This document shows, piece after piece, positions 60,201 to 64,000 of a stretch of 64,000 bases of DNA. The stretch spans positions 19,705,020-19,769,019 of the forward strand of contig CM042553.1 in NCBI GenBank assembly GCA_023630585.1, in the 5' to 3' direction. How positions within the stretch are numbered: the stretch's first letter is position 1; the number at the start of each line of letters is the position of its first letter. Below the pieces are notes generated by a model, which was not told the DNA's origin, searched no databases, and saw only the letters and a list, made by a program, of their open reading frames with translations. This DNA comes from Cranoglanis bouderius. Lineage: Eukaryota; Chordata; Actinopteri; Siluriformes; Cranoglanididae. The translations under genes were made by a program, and so were the position numbers.

Positions 60201-62753
60201 ATGGTGCAGGTAAATGTTAGTTCTTTGAGGTAAAACCAATGTAAACGTACCCTTAAAGATACAGCATTCATCCTTACGGTCTAATTATGAAGCTTAATCA
60301 TGCTCCTCTGACTAAAGGAACAAAAGAGGTTTCCTTAAGTGTAGCATGGCTTAATTTTTTTTATTTTTTATTTTTTATTTTAAGCAAAGTGTTTTTTTTT
60401 TACTGCACATGTTCATTTAGAGAAAAAGATGTGAACATGTGTACAATTTAAATGCATGAAGCACTAATTATTATAATAATATAATTATTATAATACTTAA
60501 TACTTACGTTTGCCTCACACCTCCTTGGTTGGGGGTTCAATTCCCACCTCCGCCCTATGTGTAGAGTTTGCATGGTACTCCAGTTTCCTTCCCCAGTCCA
60601 AAGACATGCGTTGCAGGCCGATTGCCATCTCTAAACTGTCCGTAGTGTGTGAATAGGTGGGTGAGTGTGTGTGCGATTGTGCCCTGCGATGGGTTCGCAC
60701 CCCGTCCATGGTGTCCCCCACCTTCTGCCCCGAGTCCCCTGGGATAGGCTCCAGGCTCCCCACGACCCTGTGCAGTATATCTGGTACAGTAAATTGATGG
60801 ATGGATAGTAGAGTTTAGAGTCCACGGCCGTTCTCTACAGTACAACCCTTCTGTTTCTCCACTTCAGACAAACCCATACTTGCTGCTCCAATGTTCGTCT
60901 TTCAGAGGATGACAGCTGCAATGAAGGTAAAGCCCTGAAAGGCATGTTGACCAAATATTAGTACGTCTAATACCAATCTCATACAAATAGCTAAGTATAA
61001 ATGCTCATTACATTCGCACAGTTTGTATTATTGAGGCTGAATCAACCGTATGTGTGTGTCTTTATCAGAGGACAGCAGAGGAAGACGGGACTGGTACGTT
61101 ACTCGATGTTACATAACAAGTTCACAAATGAACTCTAGTTGTCTGTGTTTTGAGTAATTCATCACTGGTTTCTGCTAAATTTTTAGGCGCATGTGTGAAC
61201 AAACGCATCAGATCGCTCACCTATCCTTCTTTGGTCAGTCAGAACAAAAAGGGTAGGAATTTGAAAAGATTTTTTATTTTTTTATTTTGCATAAACACCA
61301 GTTCCAGTTCCTGAGCTCTAGTTATTGTAGTTAACAAAACATAATCATTTGCATTTTTCTTTTGAGAGAACCTCTGTACATATGAAACATGAAATTATCA
61401 AATCAGGCTATTGGCAATAAAAATGCACCTCTCAGAAATTCTTTTTGCCCTAAGCAGGCCCCTGTGGCGTCAGCAAACGAGTGCGGTCAAGTTCTCTGTC
61501 CTTTCCACCGGCTTTACAGGGTAAGCAAGCTCTCCCTCTTTCTCTCTCGCTCTCTCAGCTCATACACAAACCAAGGTGCCTCTGACGCTCACTAGTTTGG
61601 GATCCAGAGGAAGTGACAGAGTTGCCATACTTACTTAGCTCTATTTAGGTTAAACCCCCTGCTAATCCCATCCAGTTTAATGATCCACTCAGAGCTCGAG
61701 TTCCTTGGTTTCTGTTTCAGACCCAGCGACAGAAATGACTCTTCCCTTTAGTGGGCCCTCACTGTGACGCAGAGTGTAGGCTCTAGGCTTGGCAAATCCA
61801 ACAAAAGTGTATTTCATACACTGTAAACTGCAATACCTGCGTTTTAGCTCTGAATGAGTGCTTGGGGACATAGCCACACATGACTAACTGCAAAACAAAC
61901 AGAGATTGCTTGGCTGAAACACTTCTTCTTCTTCTTTTTTTTTTTAACACTTCCTTTCTCACAGAGTATTGATGCCTAAAGCAAACGGCTGTTTACATGA
62001 TGGCTTCTCACAGTGCTTAGGTTACTGTATCGTAGGGTGGGGTGTTTTGAGTCATTTTTGGATACATTTCTTGAGTAAGAACCAAAATAATTTACAAAAG
62101 AAAAGTGAAACTTTAGTAAATAGGACAAAAATCTCTGTGCAAGAAGTTCTATTTAAAAAAAAGCCTCTTCATTTTTGAATGAAAACATAAATGAAACGTA
62201 ACACTTCTCTCTTTTCATTTTTATTTATAGTCCCAAAATCAAATGTGTTCATACCATCAACCTTGCACAACCAGAACCAAGTCTCTTCCTCCACATGTTA
62301 GTATCTTGACTTTTTAATTTCCATAGAATAATATACAGTAACACCACTGGGCGCGTTTACTTAACGTTTCCGGTTGTGCTTGCAGCATCTCCATGGGACA
62401 AGGTCAATACACAGTTAAGGCCAGCGTCACAGGTAGCACCTGAGCCATGGAGCAGCCATGAGGTGCCTCGTATTAGACAGGTATTGCATAAATTTCTTGT
62501 GTTTCTTGGGCAGCTTTTGCAAACCTGCATAATATCTGCCTCTGAAGATTCATATACTACAAGCTAATACAAGTTAAAGCAGAACTGTTGATTGTTCTTT
62601 ATTGTGGTAAGACTTGCAAGCCTGTTCAATAAAGTCGTTTTACTTGTTCCTCCAGGTCGGCCTTAATGCAGACGGAAACCTCTCCAGGGTTACATTTGCG
62701 CTCCCATCTTCTGACAGTGCCTTAGAACAGCGGATGTTACCTCAAATGAGCAG
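54123..62753 (+). CDS. ranbp3l: RANBP3L (RAN binding protein 3-like), 5' exons, partial
   Basis: Ran-binding adaptor of the RanBP3 family, linked to nuclear export of cargo proteins. Visible exons: 54123-54279, 60868-60926, 61069-61093, 61187-61252, 61458-61520, 62231-62296, 62386-62480, 62656-62753; splice phases agree throughout. Matches to human RANBP3L: KPILAAPMFVFQ (human KSVIAQPIFVFE), KRVRSSSLSF (human KRVRSSSFTF) and VPKSNVFIPSTL (human VRKNNVFMTSAL). The C-terminal Ran-binding domain is beyond the right edge. Its position and opposite orientation next to SLC1A3 and NIPBL match human 5p13. Confidence 0.85.
54558..54785. mobile_element. MITE of the 'actctcaga' family
   Basis: Starts 'acactctcagagaagtacta' and ends near 'ggaaaggtacagtttagt', with internal 'gtacctttaaaaatg' and 'gtgcacctttaataag'. 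Parallels the copies at 50.4 and 51.3 kb. Confidence 0.45.
55812..56041 (+). repeat. CCATCCATCCAT repeat (copy 2), 3'-truncated
   Basis: Runs from 'ccatccatccattttccatg' to 'ggtacccggaggaaaccccc', then joins directly to the second repeat family at 56042. Confidence 0.8.
56042..56090 (+). repeat. 'gttagtgattttaaagtcag' repeat, short copy
   Basis: 'gttagtgattttaaagtcag' and 'tacaccttttgtactatttg' are identical to bases near 57829-57873. Confidence 0.8.
57405..57790 (+). repeat. CCATCCATCCAT repeat (copy 3) with inverted partial copy at its end
   Basis: Runs from 'catccatccattttctgtac' to 'aatcgaaccctcaaccctgg' (about 57670-57690). It is followed by an inverted start of the same family at about 57716-57790 ('aggctccaggctccccgtga', 'ggaaaatgggtggatgga'), so the ends form a foldback of about 70 bp. 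Confidence 0.75.
57800..58130 (+). repeat. 'gttagtgattttaaagtcag' repeat, longer copy
   Basis: Begins 'caggGTGGACTTTTCC'-like, then the shared 'gttagtgattttaaagtcag' block, and 'tccaatgtccaaccaataaa'. Short dispersed element; class unknown. Confidence 0.55.
58436..58790 (+). pseudogene. Tc1-like transposase relic, N-terminal region
   Basis: Contains 'gctggtttgagtatttcaga' and a GLSIS-D-TADL-like reading, then 'gagaggtcagaggagaatgg' and 'gactggttcaagctgacagg' (RGQRRMARLVQADR). Same family as the copy at 38556-38905, opposite strand. An ATAA insertion and stops break the frame. Confidence 0.65.
60510..60810 (-). repeat. CCATCCATCCAT repeat (copy 4), inverted
   Basis: On the plus strand it runs from 'cacctccttggttgggggtt' to 'aaattgatggatggatag', the inverse of the other copies. 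It ends only 60 bp upstream of ranbp3l exon 2. Confidence 0.8.
60868..60926 (+). CDS. ranbp3l: RANBP3L exon 2
   Basis: Encodes (D)KPILAAPMFVFQRMTAAMK, the conserved PxFVF segment of RanBP3 proteins. Acceptor ttcag, donor gtaaag; leaves in phase 0. Confidence 0.88.
61069..61093 (+). CDS. ranbp3l: RANBP3L exon 3 (25 bp microexon)
   Basis: Encodes RTAEEDGT plus one base, aligned to human RPAEDTL. Acceptor atcag, donor gtacgt. Only visible through splice phase. Confidence 0.7.
61187..61252 (+). CDS. ranbp3l: RANBP3L exon 4 (66 bp, phase 1-1)
   Basis: Encodes (G)ACVNKRIRSLTYPSLVSQ then NKK plus one base. Acceptor tttag, donor gtagga. It resembles exon 5 in start, phase and the basic KRxRS core. 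Confidence 0.7.
61458..61520 (+). CDS. ranbp3l: RANBP3L exon 5 (63 bp, phase 1-1)
   Basis: Encodes (G)PCGVSKRVRSSSLSFPPALQ. KRVRSSSxxF is the best match to human RANBP3L in this region and is a likely basic nuclear-localisation segment. Acceptor agcag, donor gtaagc. Confidence 0.85.
62231..62296 (+). CDS. ranbp3l: RANBP3L exon 6
   Basis: Encodes (V)PKSNVFIPSTLHNQNQVSS then ST, like human KNNVFMTSALVQSS. Acceptor tatag, donor gttagt. Confidence 0.82.
62386..62480 (+). CDS. ranbp3l: RANBP3L exon 7
   Basis: Encodes SPWDKVNTQLRPASQVAPEP and WSSHEVPRIRQ; phase 0 exit. Weakly conserved linker with no domain. Confidence 0.72.
62656..62753 (+). CDS. ranbp3l: RANBP3L exon 8 (last in window)
   Basis: Encodes VGLNADGNLSRVTFALPSSD then SALEQRMLPQMS plus two bases of the next codon. 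Acceptor tccag, donor gtcagc. Linker sequence. Confidence 0.68.
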
Positions 62754-63066
62754 GTCAGCTTGATACTCATGATGGTTACACAGTCAGAGGAATAACCATA
62801 TATAAACACCAAAGTAACACACTAACTCTAACACGTGCAAACCAGATGGAGGAAAATATTTATTTACAAATATAATATTTGTTGACAACAGATGCTACCT
62901 GTAATCATAAATAATTAATACTTAATTATATAGTGAAAATGATAAATAATGACTTAGAATTCATCACCAGTATTTAAATTGGATCTGTTTCTTTGATAAG
63001 GGCATGAGTTCACAACTGGGTCAAGATACAAATTCTACAGCGAGGATTCATATTCAAGAACAAATA
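62754..63066 (+). other. RANBP3L intron, no feature seen
   Basis: AT-rich intron between ranbp3l exon 8 and a Tc1 element. Confidence 0.6.
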
Positions 63067-64000
63067 CAGTATCTCACAAAAGTGAGTACACCCCTCACAC
63101 TTTTGTAAATATTTTATTATATCTTTTCATGGGACAAAACTGAAGAAATGACACTTTGCTACAATGTAAAGTAGTGAGTGTACAGCTTGTATAACAGTGT
63201 AAATTTGCTGTCCTCTCAAAATAACTCAACACACAGCCATTAATGTCTAAACCGCTGGCAACAAAAGTGAGTACACCCCTAAGTGAAAATGTCCAAATTG
63301 GGCCCAAAGTGTCAATATTTTGTGTGACCACCATTATTTTACAGCACTGCCTTAACCCTGTTGGACATGGAGTTCACCAGAGCTTCACAGGTTGCCACTG
63401 GAGTCCTCTTCCACTCCTCCATGATGACATCACAGAGCTGGTGGATGTTAGAGACCTTGCGCTCCTCCACCTTCCGTTTGAGGATCGCCCACAGATGCTC
63501 AATAGGGTTTAGGTCTGGAGACATGCTTGGCCAGTCCATCACCTTTACCCTCAGCTTCTTTAGCAAGGCAGTGGTCGTCTTGGAGGTGTGTTTGGGGTCG
63601 TTATCATGTTGGAATACTGCCCTGCGGCCCAGTTTCCGAAGGGAGGGGATCATGCTCTGCTTCAGTATGTCACAGTACATGTTGGCATTCATGGTTCCCT
63701 CAATGAACTGTAGCTCCCCAGTGCCGGCAGTACTCATGCAGCCCCAGACCATGACACTCCCACCACCATGCTTGACTGTAGGCAAGACACACTTGTCTTT
63801 GTACTCCTCATCTGGTTGCCGCCACACATGCTTGACACCATCTGAACCAAATAAGTTTATCTTGGTCTCATCAGACCACAGGACATGGTTCCAGTAATCC
63901 ATGTCCTTAGTCTGCTTGTCTTCAGCAAACTGTTTGCAGGCTTTCTTGTGCATCATCTTTAGAAGAGGCTTCCTTCTGGGACAACAGCCATGCAGACCAA
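63067..64000 (-). mobile_element. Tc1-like transposon, right-hand portion, runs off the window
   Basis: After TA at 63065-63066 the element starts CAGTATCTCACAAAAGTGAG. 'caaaagtgagtacacccct' recurs at 63261-63279, the spaced repeat expected of IR/DR-type termini. The other end lies beyond the window. Inserted in a ranbp3l intron in the opposite orientation. Confidence 0.88.
63339..64000 (-). CDS. Tc1-like transposase, C-terminal part, open to window edge
   Basis: Tc1/mariner DDE transposase. The frame is open from the window edge; the first visible part reads MMHKKACKQFAEDKQ. HVLWSDETKINLFG has the first catalytic Asp, VFQHDNDPKHTSKTT the second, and SPDLNPIEHLWAILKRK the Glu. The PTVKHGGGSVMVWGCMST block is intact and the protein ends SNRVKAVL. 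No stop or frameshift in the about 215 residues seen, so this copy could encode an intact catalytic domain. The N-terminal DNA-binding half is outside. Confidence 0.88.
   Translation of the reverse strand, partial: GLHGCCPRRKPLLKMMHKKACKQFAEDKQTKDMDYWNHVLWSDETKINLFGSDGVKHVWRQPDEEYKDKCVLPTVKHGGGSVMVWGCMSTAGTGELQFIEGTMNANMYCDILKQSMIPSLRKLGRRAVFQHDNDPKHTSKTTTALLKKLRVKVMDWPSMSPDLNPIEHLWAILKRKVEERKVSNIHQLCDVIMEEWKRTPVATCEALVNSMSNRVKAVL

Larger units (their letters stand above)
54280..60867 (+). other. RANBP3L intron 1, repeat-rich
   Basis: About 6.6 kb with a MITE, three copies of the CCATCCATCCAT repeat, two copies of a second family and a Tc1 relic. No extra exon recognised. Confidence 0.6.

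Noticed and set aside
1..64000. CRISPR arrays, operons, prophage or plasmid features
   Set aside because: Intron-containing vertebrate genes and fish transposons throughout; none of the tandem arrays has CRISPR-like unique spacers.
1..64000. tRNA or rRNA genes
   Set aside because: I saw no convincing cloverleaf with A and B boxes and no rRNA sequence; a covariance-model scan was not possible.

Overview
The window is vertebrate nuclear DNA from a ray-finned fish. Three intron-containing genes have protein-level matches to well-known vertebrate genes, and the non-coding DNA is dense in Tc1-like, hAT-like and DIRS-like relics, short inverted-repeat elements and CA/GA microsatellites. A catfish or related ostariophysan is my guess from the repeat style; the sequence does not prove it.

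Layout: (1) 340-11,625, minus strand: the first 16 coding exons of the cohesin loader NIPBL (about 1,180 residues; the rest lies beyond the left edge). The start codon is at 11,623-11,625. A GC-rich block at about 20,990-21,780 is the likely promoter, with a 9-10 kb 5' intron between them that carries a 1.65 kb purine-only minisatellite. (2) 22.7-30.8 kb: intergenic, with a broken Tc1-like element, an older Tc1 relic and dispersed repeats. (3) 30,837-36,948, minus strand: all nine coding exons of the glial glutamate transporter SLC1A3 (EAAT1/GLAST), 537 residues; exon lengths sum to a whole number of codons. One intron appears to use a GC donor, a (UG)n tract lies just after the stop codon, and a 555 bp inverted-repeat element sits about 110 bp before the start codon. 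(4) 37-54 kb: intergenic and upstream DNA with a nearly complete Tc1 element (201 bp terminal inverted repeats, one nonsense codon in the transposase), a telomere-like array, a DIRS-type tyrosine-recombinase relic and a CpG/NRF1/E-box cluster. (5) 54.1-62.8 kb, plus strand: the 5' exons of RANBP3L; its Ran-binding domain lies beyond the right edge. (6) 63,067-64,000: one end of another Tc1-like element, minus strand.

The order RANBP3L - SLC1A3 - NIPBL, with RANBP3L opposite to the other two, matches human 5p13, so this is conserved synteny. The genes do not form a pathway: NIPBL loads cohesin on chromatin, SLC1A3 clears synaptic glutamate, and RANBP3L is a Ran-binding nuclear transport adaptor.

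I found no new enzymatic or defence system. The points most worth checking are a pair of similar neighbouring phase-1 exons in ranbp3l, the GC-AG intron and UG-rich 3' UTR of slc1a3, the giant purine tract in the nipbl 5' intron, a long hairpin by the nipbl promoter, and the nearly intact Tc1 element. Exon limits were set by eye from splice signals and reading phase; no alignment or transcript data were used.
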